The translations under genes were made by a program, and so were the position numbers. Shown piece by piece: positions 1 to 6,400 of a stretch of DNA of 14,773 nucleotides; position 1 is the first letter of the stretch, and each line of letters begins with the position of its first letter. The notes below the pieces were generated by a model. That model was not told the DNA's origin, ran no database searches, and saw only the letters and a list, made by a program, of their open reading frames with translations. The stretch is from NCBI GenBank assembly GCA_026990815.1, contig JALXCS010000253.1, positions 1-14,773 on the forward strand. The letters run 5' to 3'. Source of the stretch: Methylomonas sp. (GTDB taxonomy: Bacteria; Pseudomonadota; Gammaproteobacteria; Methylococcales; Methylomonadaceae).

Positions 1-24
1 AAATTGAACTTTGTTTTTACTCAT
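1..24 (-). CDS. 5' end of a truncated gene, possibly a transposase
   Basis: Only the first eight codons lie in the window, reading MSKNKVQF on the minus strand from an ATG at 22-24. A strong Shine-Dalgarno (GGAGG on the minus strand, plus-strand CCTCC at 31-35) sits six bases upstream, which is the main reason to believe it is a real start. The N-terminus resembles from memory that of some IS1595-family transposases, which often begin with a short Lys/Asn-rich stretch followed by VQF or IQF. Eight residues cannot establish this. The gene is divergent from the kinase gene at 220. Confidence 0.45.
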
Positions 25-158
25 CGTCAGCCTCCTGGTTTCTCAAAGAGTTATGCTCATCTTTTCGACTTTAGAATTGGCTGATGGTTCTACGTAATCA
101 GGAATTTTAAAGATTGCTAGTGAGGCGAAAGCGACTGATTGTTTGTACAGTTTGCAGG

Positions 159-164
159 TATAAT
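159..164 (+). promoter_or_regulatory. Perfect -10 box upstream of the kinase gene
   Basis: TATAAT at 159-164 matches the sigma-70 -10 consensus exactly and lies about 55 bp before the kinase ATG. The -35 is poor: the best match, TTGTTT at 139-144, gives a 14-bp spacer, too short, and nothing better sits at 16-18 bp. If real, it is a weak or activator-dependent promoter. Confidence 0.45.
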
Positions 165-186
165 GCCAAAAAAAGCCAAATTATTT

Positions 187-199
187 CAAATGGCATTTG
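187..199. repeat. Short perfect inverted repeat in the kinase leader
   Basis: CAAATG-G-CATTTG is a 6-bp inverted repeat around one central base. It sits between the -10 box at 159 and the ribosome binding site at 207-212. The half TGGCAT (191-196) can also pair with ATGCCA at 163-168, next to the expected transcription start. It could be a repressor site or a leader hairpin, or chance in AT-rich DNA. Confidence 0.25.
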
Positions 200-219
200 T
201 GGTAAAAGAGGAAAATTGA

Positions 220-1974
220 ATGACTAAGCTTGACGAACAGGCATTGCGCAAAGGTATCCAGATTGCAGTATATGAAATAAAAGAAGTTTTAGAGCGTAAT
301 ACTTCGGAAATTTTATATCGTGCATGGAATGAGCATTTGAATACCACGGTTATTCTTAAGGAATTTTTCCCTTTTGACTATGTGGTTCGCGATGAAGAAG
401 ATCAATCAGTCAGAGCAAATTCAAAAAAAGACATGGCTGTATTCGATTTCGGCCTGAAAAACTTTTTTCTTCGTTATGAAAAGTTACTTGCTGTTCAGCA
501 TCCGGGTATTCAAAATGCCCACAATATTCTGGAATTCAATCATACGGCCTACCTTGCTTTGGATGATGTGCAAGGTGAATTATTATCAGAACTATTAGAA
601 AATTCGAAAATTTTTACTGAGGAAGAATTACGCATTTTCTTGACCGGTTTACTAAAGGCGTTACGAGAATGCCATGAAAATGGTGTGATTCATGGGGATG
701 TGCATCCTGATAATATTCTTATCAAAAAAAATGGCTTGCCAGTTTTACTCAATTTTGCCTCTGCCCGACAGGAATTTGCCAGGCATGTAAAAATGCTTCC
801 CTTTGAGCTGCATAAGGGAGGATATGCGGCCCCCGAGCAGTATAATAAGGAGGGCTATGAGAATTTTTCTGTAGATTTGTATGGTTTGGGGGCAACAATT
901 TATCGGTGTATTTTTAATAAAGATCCGCAGCCTAAAGTTGACCAAGAAAAGTTATCCACTCAAATAAATAGAGATGATCAACATTCAATTGTAAAACAAG
1001 CAGCAGAAAACTTTAGCGAAGAGTTTTTGAAGGTTGTTGAATGGATGCTAAATCCTGATGTTAAATCAAGACCCCAATCTGTTGCTGAGGTGCTGGTTAA
1101 ACTTAATCAAGATGATAAAAACATCAAGGCTTTGGAAATTGCTTATTCCGACAAGGCAGAAGTTCTTACTACGAAATCTTTAGATTCTGTTCAGGAAGAA
1201 GGTAATAGCGGAGTTATCGCGGCGTTATTAAGTATTGCAATCATAGTCGTAGGCGTAGCCATTTTTTGGACAATACAGAATAAAAATAACGGGATAGTTG
1301 CTAAGAAGGAAGAAATTGTTAATCCAGTTGTTGTCAAAGCACCTGTTAACAAACAAGATTCAGCTGAGAGGATAATTCAGCAAGCCAAGATGCCTGTGGT
1401 TTTGCCGGAGATAAATTCTAATGAAAGTGAGCTAACGGAAAATTCTGTTCCCGAAGAGTTATTAGGCAAACGAGGTGAAACCCAGGTGGATGCTGTTGGC
1501 AAAAGAGATTTAGAAAATAAGGCGATAGAATCTGAATCAGTACAGGCAGGTGAGTCAAAAAAGAATCTGGAGCCGGAATCTTCTGCTTTGAAAGTTGATA
1601 CAGAAAAAGCTCCGCAAGGGAATGAAAGCGTAGCCCAAGCCGCCGAATTGCGAAAAGAAGATAAGGACTTGATTAATCAGTATATGGAAAAAGCGGGACA
1701 GAGGTTTGCAAAATATCAACTGACAACCCCGGTCAATGACAATGCCTATAATTATTATTTGGCAGTACTAGAAATTGATCCTGAGCATATTGGTGCGCAA
1801 AATGGTTTGCGAATGATAGTGGATTTGTATATTCGACTCATTGACAAGGCAGTCAGAGAAAAAAAATATGATCTGGCTCGACTTTATATGAACAGAGCGA
1901 AAGATATATTACCAGATTCGCCAAAACTGAAGCAAAAAACCGATGAGTTGTCAGGTCTTCCTGAGGTTGATTAA
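220..1974 (+). CDS. Membrane-anchored Ser/Thr protein kinase-like protein with altered DFG motif and periplasmic TPR-like domain
   Basis: This 584-residue protein has a cytoplasmic Hanks-type kinase fold at about 15-297, a single membrane helix at about 331-350, a long charged low-complexity linker (about 355-480) and a helical C-terminal domain (about 484-575) that looks like TPR units, probably periplasmic. Kinase landmarks visible are the ATP-binding Lys (ILKEF, K47), the catalytic loop HGDVHPDN (158-165, with D160 and N165), the APE motif (204-206), the conserved Asp of the F-helix (D219) and the late Arg (R284). Two landmarks are abnormal: the glycine-rich loop near 24-31 has no glycines, and the DFG motif reads NFA (178-180), so the metal-binding Asp is Asn. 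It is therefore either an atypical kinase or a pseudokinase. An AGAGGA ribosome binding site at 207-212, seven bases upstream, supports the start. The substrate is unknown. It is convergent with nadB and stands alone in its strand unit. Confidence 0.85.
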   Translation: MTKLDEQALRKGIQIAVYEIKEVLERNTSEILYRAWNEHLNTTVILKEFFPFDYVVRDEEDQSVRANSKKDMAVFDFGLKNFFLRYEKLLAVQHPGIQNAHNILEFNHTAYLALDDVQGELLSELLENSKIFTEEELRIFLTGLLKALRECHENGVIHGDVHPDNILIKKNGLPVLLNFASARQEFARHVKMLPFELHKGGYAAPEQYNKEGYENFSVDLYGLGATIYRCIFNKDPQPKVDQEKLSTQINRDDQHSIVKQAAENFSEEFLKVVEWMLNPDVKSRPQSVAEVLVKLNQDDKNIKALEIAYSDKAEVLTTKSLDSVQEEGNSGVIAALLSIAIIVVGVAIFWTIQNKNNGIVAKKEEIVNPVVVKAPVNKQDSAERIIQQAKMPVVLPEINSNESELTENSVPEELLGKRGETQVDAVGKRDLENKAIESESVQAGESKKNLEPESSALKVDTEKAPQGNESVAQAAELRKEDKDLINQYMEKAGQRFAKYQLTTPVNDNAYNYYLAVLEIDPEHIGAQNGLRMIVDLYIRLIDKAVREKKYDLARLYMNRAKDILPDSPKLKQKTDELSGLPEVD

Positions 1975-2024
1975 AAAGCAAGGTTACTGTTTTTCAGTGA
2001 AAACACACTGACACACCAAAAAAA

Positions 2025-3632
2025 TCATTTTAAAGGTGGAGTAAGTACTGTGTTTTGTGGTGGTTTGCTATTGTCAGTTTCCGGGTAATCGAGGGTGTAA
2101 TGTAGCCCACGGCTCTCTTTTCTTTGTTGCGCGCAGCTTACTATTAATTCGGCGACAATAATCAAGTTCCTTAATTCCAGCAAATCGCTGGTGACGCGGA
2201 AATTACCGTAATATTCTGCAATTTCCTTTTTCAATAATTCAATACGGTGTTTAGCGCGTTCAAGGCGTTTATTGGTTCGGACAATGCCGACATAATCCCA
2301 CATAAATCTTCTGATTTCATCCCAGTTGTGAGCGACCACAACTTCTTCATCGGAATCGCTGACTTTTGATTCATCCCATTCAGGAAGTTGGGGTGGATAA
2401 GGAGCGTTGGGCAATGTTTTTAAGATATCAATGCTTGCTCTTTCAGCAAATACCAGGCATTCCAGTAACGAATTGCTGGCCATTCGATTTGCGCCATGCA
2501 AGCCAGTACAAGCGACTTCACCTATTGCGTAAAGCCCTGTAATGTTAGTCCGTGCATAACTATCGGTGAGTATCCCGCCGCAAGTATAATGGGCGGCAGG
2601 TACAACAGGAATTGGCTGTTTTGCTATATCAATGCCGAATTCCAGGCATTTTTGGTAAATCGTTGGAAAATGCTGTTTAAGAAAGGCTTTGGATTTGTGG
2701 CTGATATCCAGATACACGCAGTCAATTCCACGTTTTTTCATTTCATGGTCAATGGCTCTGGCAACTATATCCCTAGGGGCCAGTTCTACGCGTGGATCAA
2801 AATTATGCATAAAAGCAGTGCCGTCAGGTAAAGTTAATTTTCCTCCTTCACCACGAACGGCCTCGCTAATCAAAAAAGATTGGGCGGATGGATGAAAAAG
2901 ACAGGTAGGATGAAACTGCATGAATTCCATATTGGCAATTCGGCAGCCTGCACGCCAGGAAAGAGCGATACCATCGCCGGTGGAAATATGAGGATTGGTC
3001 GTATAAAGATAAACCTTGTTGGCGCCACCAGTGGCTATAACAACTTTGCGGGCCGAGATTGACTTGACCTTGTTTGAATCTATGTCCAACACATAAGCGC
3101 CTAAAACACGTTGTTCCTCAAGCCCCAGTTTTTTTGCTGTAATCAAGTCAATGGCATTATGATTTTCCAGAAGCGTGATGTTGGGATGTTGTTTTGCTCT
3201 ATCAGTTAAAGACTGCGAAACTGCTTTTCCTGTGGCATCAGCAGTATGAACAATGCGCCGATGAGAGTGCCCGCCTTCTTTATTCAGGTGTAATTCAATG
3301 TTGCCATCTTTGTCTTCTGTTCCGGTGAATGCAACACCTTGCCGAGAAAGCCATTCAATACTCTGCCTTCCGTGGGTGACTGTCAATTTGACAATCTCGG
3401 GATCGCATAATCCTGCTCCTGCAATGAGAGTATCTTCAATATGTGATTCGATAGAGTCCTGGGCATCCAATACTGCAGAGATTCCGCCCTGTGCGAAGTA
3501 GGTGCTACCGGATGTCAATGCAAATTTAGACAGTACTGCTACTCTTGCATGATCAGCAATTCTGATGGCAAGACTTAAGCCAGCAGCACCACTGCCAATA
3601 ATAAGGACATCGTAGGTTTCTTGGTTGGACAT
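2025..3632 (-). CDS. nadB: L-aspartate oxidase
   Basis: NadB oxidises L-aspartate to iminoaspartate with FAD, the first step of de novo NAD synthesis; the product is used by quinolinate synthase NadA. The 535 residues are close to the E. coli length of about 540. The N-terminal FAD motif GSGAAG is at 13-18. Residues that align with the E. coli active site are present: E119 in the KEGGHSHRR stretch, H241 in QFHPT, R287 in APRDIVAR and H348 in AAHYTCGG. The second FAD-contact region, GLYAIGEVACTGLHGANRMA, is at 366-385. Succinate dehydrogenase flavoproteins are the related alternative, but the AAHYTCGG and GLHGANR context and the length favour NadB. No clear Shine-Dalgarno precedes the ATG at 3632. 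Its divergent position next to rpoE is the same as in enterobacteria and Pseudomonas. Confidence 0.97.
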   Translation of the reverse strand: MSNQETYDVLIIGSGAAGLSLAIRIADHARVAVLSKFALTSGSTYFAQGGISAVLDAQDSIESHIEDTLIAGAGLCDPEIVKLTVTHGRQSIEWLSRQGVAFTGTEDKDGNIELHLNKEGGHSHRRIVHTADATGKAVSQSLTDRAKQHPNITLLENHNAIDLITAKKLGLEEQRVLGAYVLDIDSNKVKSISARKVVIATGGANKVYLYTTNPHISTGDGIALSWRAGCRIANMEFMQFHPTCLFHPSAQSFLISEAVRGEGGKLTLPDGTAFMHNFDPRVELAPRDIVARAIDHEMKKRGIDCVYLDISHKSKAFLKQHFPTIYQKCLEFGIDIAKQPIPVVPAAHYTCGGILTDSYARTNITGLYAIGEVACTGLHGANRMASNSLLECLVFAERASIDILKTLPNAPYPPQLPEWDESKVSDSDEEVVVAHNWDEIRRFMWDYVGIVRTNKRLERAKHRIELLKKEIAEYYGNFRVTSDLLELRNLIIVAELIVSCAQQRKESRGLHYTLDYPETDNSKPPQNTVLTPPLK

Positions 3633-3744
3633 TTAAAGCAAATTATCGGTCATGATCTAGAATTAAAATATGGGTTCGTGAGTTGGTGGTTTTAACCAAA
3701 AAAATTGTCCGCATTGTTTTATTCACTTTAAGTGTTACTTGGGT

Positions 3745-3766
3745 TTGGTAATCTCTTGAATACCAA
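3745..3766. repeat. Inverted repeat in the nadB-rpoE intergenic region
   Basis: TTGGTA (3745-3750) and TACCAA (3761-3766) are perfect inverted arms around a 10-base spacer. They lie in the 290-bp divergent spacer 3633-3922, the longest gene-free stretch in the window. The spacing would suit a dimeric regulator bound on one DNA face, but the sequence matches no operator that I recognise. The rest of the spacer is AT-rich and holds a 10-bp palindrome AAAACGTTTT (3811-3820) and the candidate sigma-E promoter near 3875. I found no convincing nadB promoter by eye. Confidence 0.25.
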
Positions 3767-3874
3767 GAAATTCAGTGCCTTTTACAGAAGTAAATTCTAA
3801 AGTTGGCTTTAAAACGTTTTTTTAAGGATAATAAGTGTTTTTGTGCCTATTTTGCAAACCCAAAAAATTTTTGT

Positions 3875-3902
3875 AGAACTTATGCAGTTTAAAGCGGTCC
3901 AT
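3875..3902 (+). promoter_or_regulatory. Candidate sigma-E (RpoE/AlgU) autoregulatory promoter
   Basis: AGAACTT at 3875-3881 matches the sigma-E -35 consensus GGAACTT at six of seven positions. GTCCAT at 3897-3902 follows at a 15-base spacing and matches four of six positions of the -10 consensus GTCTAA. Transcription would start near 3908, just ahead of the AAAGAGG ribosome binding site (3912-3918) and the GTG start of rpoE at 3923, giving a very short leader. Sigma-E operons are commonly autoregulated, so a site here is expected. The -10 half is weak. Confidence 0.4.
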
Positions 3903-3922
3903 TCAGACAGCAAAGAGGTTCT

Positions 3923-4525
3923 GTGAGCAACCAGCAGCCAAACAGAACCAGTGAGCTGTTAGATCAAGAACTGGTGCAGAAAGTGCAGCAGGGCGATAAG
4001 TCAGCGTTCGATCATTTGGTGCGGAAGTACCAAAGCAAGATCATTTCGTTGGTCAATCGCTACGTAAAAGATCCTAATGAGGCTCAGGATGTTGCACAGG
4101 AGGCCTTTATCAAGGCTTATCGAGCGTTGGGTAATTTTCGTGGCGATAGTGCTTTTTACACCTGGTTGTACCGGATTGCGATTAATACGGCCAAAAATTA
4201 CCTGGTTTCCAGAGCCAGAAGGTACTCTGAATCTGAAGTGGACGTAACCGAGGCGGAGCAAGTTTATAATGCCCCCCAGTTAAAGGGCATGGATACCCCT
4301 GACCAGGATTTACAAAATGATGAAATTGTAAAAGCAATCTCATCAGCGATGGAAAAATTACCTGAGGAAATGCGAAATGCGATTATGCTTAGGGAATTTG
4401 AAGGAATGAGTTATGAGGAAATAGCTCAGGCAATGGAATGTCCAGTTGGAACGGTACGGTCGCGGATTTTTAGAGCACGTGAAGCGATTGATAAAAAATT
4501 AAAACCTTTACTTGATAAACGGTGA
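3923..4525 (+). CDS. rpoE: RNA polymerase sigma-E factor (RpoE/AlgU type)
   Basis: This ECF sigma factor directs RNA polymerase to envelope-stress promoters and is held inactive by RseA at the inner membrane. The 200 residues include sigma region 2 at about 28-95, with the core-binding stretch around EAQDVAQEAFIKAYR (53-67) and the -10 recognition helix around FYTWLYRIAINTAKNYL (78-94). Region 4 is at about 138-190, with the helix-turn-helix MSYEEIAQAM...GTVRSRIFRAR (162-186). It starts with GTG at 3923, behind AAAGAGG at a five-base spacing. The following order rseA-rseB-mucD confirms the RpoE/AlgU subgroup over other ECF sigmas. Slightly longer than E. coli RpoE (191 residues), mostly because of a polar N-terminal tail. 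Confidence 0.97.
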   Translation: MSNQQPNRTSELLDQELVQKVQQGDKSAFDHLVRKYQSKIISLVNRYVKDPNEAQDVAQEAFIKAYRALGNFRGDSAFYTWLYRIAINTAKNYLVSRARRYSESEVDVTEAEQVYNAPQLKGMDTPDQDLQNDEIVKAISSAMEKLPEEMRNAIMLREFEGMSYEEIAQAMECPVGTVRSRIFRAREAIDKKLKPLLDKR

Positions 4526-4531
4526 TATTTG

Positions 4532-5077
4532 ATGCCTGACAAGATGAATCAAAAAATCTCCCAATTCATCGATGATGAATTGCCTTATGAGGAAGCTTTG
4601 CAATTATTGACGGAGGTAAAACAACAGCCGGAATTAGATGCGAAAATGCGGCGTTACGAAATGGCGAGTACGATTTTGAGAAGTCATCAGCCAGTTGCTA
4701 TTAGCTCTGATTTTGTTGATAAAGTCAGTCAAGTGCTGGAGCAGGAAGTTGTTTATTTTCTACCAAATGTCAGACAACGACCAAAGTATATATCCTCCGC
4801 CTTGGCTGTGGCTGCAGGTGTGGCAGGCGTGGCGATTTTGGTGGCGAATAATGTGCCAAAATTAGAAAAGACGACACCAGCTCCTTATGTTGTTTCTGCT
4901 AATAACCCAAGTCAAACTGAATTTAAAAAATCCCAAGAGCCAGTTAAAATGGCGGTCAGAAAATCTGGCTCGATCGACCCGAGATTTTACAGCTATCTTG
5001 AGGCACACCGGGGCAATTTATATACTTTAGATGCCGGTGTTCAAAGTTATGCTAGTCTTGCGGGGTATGAACAATAA
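4532..5077 (+). CDS. rseA: Anti-sigma-E factor RseA (MucA type)
   Basis: RseA/MucA is a single-pass inner-membrane protein that binds sigma-E in the cytoplasm and is cut by regulated proteolysis during envelope stress. The N-terminal domain carries the typical start KISQFIDDELPYEEALQLL. One membrane helix lies at about residues 87-105, in the Ala/Val-rich stretch after a basic segment (RQRPKY). The periplasmic part ends with a MucA-like tail around FYSYLEAHRGNLY and YASLAGYEQ. I place the start at ATG 4532, with GGTGA (4521-4525) six bases upstream; a TTG at 4529 directly precedes it, and ATG 4544 is also possible. It lies six bases after rpoE, so the pair is surely co-transcribed. No degS lies next to it, so the site-1 protease must be elsewhere. 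Confidence 0.93.
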   Translation: MPDKMNQKISQFIDDELPYEEALQLLTEVKQQPELDAKMRRYEMASTILRSHQPVAISSDFVDKVSQVLEQEVVYFLPNVRQRPKYISSALAVAAGVAGVAILVANNVPKLEKTTPAPYVVSANNPSQTEFKKSQEPVKMAVRKSGSIDPRFYSYLEAHRGNLYTLDAGVQSYASLAGYEQ

Positions 5078-5202
5078 TCATGCCTGGGAATATGCATGAA
5101 ACAGGACATTCCATTGATTTACCTTCCTATTATTTTTCGCAACTAAAGCCATTACAGCTCTTGTTAACTTTCTTGATGAATTTTAAGCAAGCCGGACTAG
5201 TT

Positions 5203-6231
5203 ATGGTTAAAGCCTTGTTTCCGCCTCATGGGTATAGATTATTGGGACTATGCTTATTAGCCATCTCTTCTTTTTCTGCCGCTCAGAATCTGCAGCAACA
5301 ATCTCAAAATGCCCAGCAAGTACTTCAGCAAATGTCCCAGGCTATGCGTTCCCTGAATTACCGAGGAACATTAGCTTTGTTCAGAAATGGCCATTTAAGT
5401 ACCATGCAATTTTACCATGCTGCAAATGGCGGAGAAGAACAGGAGCGTTTACTAGCGCTCAATACGCCTTTGATGGAAGCGATCAGAACTCCTTCTTTGG
5501 TTAAATGCTATTACCCCGATTCAAAAAAAATTGTTATTGATCATCGGCCTTCGCGGCGTTCATTTTTAATGGATTTGCCGGATAACTTTGCAGAAGCTCT
5601 GCATGTTTATGATTTTGTCTTTGCAGAACCTGAAGTAGTTGCCCGTTTACCTGCTTTGGTTGTCAACATAAAGCCAAAGGATGATTTTCGTTATGCAAGA
5701 AAAATCTGGATTAGTAAGGATTATTATTTGCCTTTAAGATTTGAATTGACAGATGATTTTGGAGTCATGCTTGAACAGCTTGTATTTACTGAATTACACG
5801 TGGTAAATTCGCTTCCCATAATTCAGATCCCTTTGGAAACCAAGCAGATTCAGCATATTCATCGGCTCAATTTTCTGGATTTCGATCAGGCCATCTTTAT
5901 TTTAAAACAAATGCCAAAGGGGTTTAAGAAAGTTTCGTTTACCAAACAACATTTTCATGGTAGCGATAAACTCATTGACCATTTATTATTAAGTGATGGA
6001 TTTGCATCAGTTTCGATCTATCTTGAAGAGAGCGAGAAAGGTGATGGTGGAACTCCTTCCGTAGAGCATCAAGCAATAGGTGCCGTTAACATCTATACAA
6101 ACAGATTGAAAAATTATCAATTAACAGTTATGGGAGAAGTGCCTGTAAAAACGCTGGAAAACATCGCTGCTAATATTCAACTTCGGGAGCAGATAGGTGA
6201 TTCAGCTAATACTGAAATGAATATTCCCTAA
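5203..6231 (+). CDS. rseB: Sigma-E regulatory protein RseB (MucB type)
   Basis: RseB/MucB is a periplasmic protein that binds the outer part of RseA, protects it from cleavage and releases it when it senses mislocalised lipid or lipopolysaccharide. From ATG 5203 the product is 342 residues, near the family norm of about 320. It begins with a signal peptide: a basic start, the hydrophobic core LLGLCLLAIS, and likely cleavage after FSAA. The N-terminal LolA-like domain opens with LQQMSQAMRSLNYRGTLALF, and a smaller C-terminal domain follows. The same frame is open back to ATG 5080, just after rseA; that start would add 41 residues with no Shine-Dalgarno at a useful distance and would bury the signal peptide. 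I prefer 5203, although its own Shine-Dalgarno (GGA at 5194-5196) is weak. Confidence 0.88.
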   Translation: MVKALFPPHGYRLLGLCLLAISSFSAAQNLQQQSQNAQQVLQQMSQAMRSLNYRGTLALFRNGHLSTMQFYHAANGGEEQERLLALNTPLMEAIRTPSLVKCYYPDSKKIVIDHRPSRRSFLMDLPDNFAEALHVYDFVFAEPEVVARLPALVVNIKPKDDFRYARKIWISKDYYLPLRFELTDDFGVMLEQLVFTELHVVNSLPIIQIPLETKQIQHIHRLNFLDFDQAIFILKQMPKGFKKVSFTKQHFHGSDKLIDHLLLSDGFASVSIYLEESEKGDGGTPSVEHQAIGAVNIYTNRLKNYQLTVMGEVPVKTLENIAANIQLREQIGDSANTEMNIP

Positions 6232-6344
6232 AAGATTTCTATTCTTTGTTAGAGCTTTGGAAAGCAAATTGTACTTGCTGTTTGAAGTAAACTGTTTAGG
6301 TTATAACGCCAAAATCTCTTTTTATTACAATAATTTTCTCGTTC

Positions 6345-6373
6345 ATGCCTATGTCTTTTAGGCATTATTTTAT
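6345..6373 (+). terminator. Weak hairpin with T-rich tail between rseB and mucD
   Basis: ATGCCTA (6345-6351) pairs with TAGGCAT (6359-6365) around a seven-base loop, and the T-rich run TATTTTAT follows. The stem is only 7 bp with 3 G-C pairs, so termination would be partial at best. It could lower mucD expression relative to rpoE-rseA-rseB. The 154-bp gap that holds it also has -10-like TATAAC (6302-6307) and TACAAT (6326-6331), but no matching -35 that I can defend. Confidence 0.35.
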
Positions 6374-6400
6374 CGTTGGACGAGTATGAATGGAGTTGCT

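Noticed and set aside
1994..2011. Hairpin TCAGTG/CACTGA as terminator between the convergent kinase and nadB genes
   Set aside because: The stem is six base pairs with a six-base loop; the T-run precedes it on the plus strand and an A-run follows it on the minus strand, so neither strand gives the stem-then-T order of an intrinsic terminator.
3811..3820. Palindrome AAAACGTTTT in the nadB-rpoE spacer
   Set aside because: Ten-base AT-rich palindromes are common in such DNA, and nothing links it to a known regulator.
3903..3907. TCAGA as -10 box of the sigma-E promoter
   Set aside because: It matches the consensus well but lies 21 bases from GAACTT, beyond the usual spacing of about 16; the weaker TCCAT at the right distance was preferred.
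4529..4531. TTG as the start of rseA
   Set aside because: An ATG follows immediately at 4532 with GGTGA at good spacing, so TTG is unnecessary.
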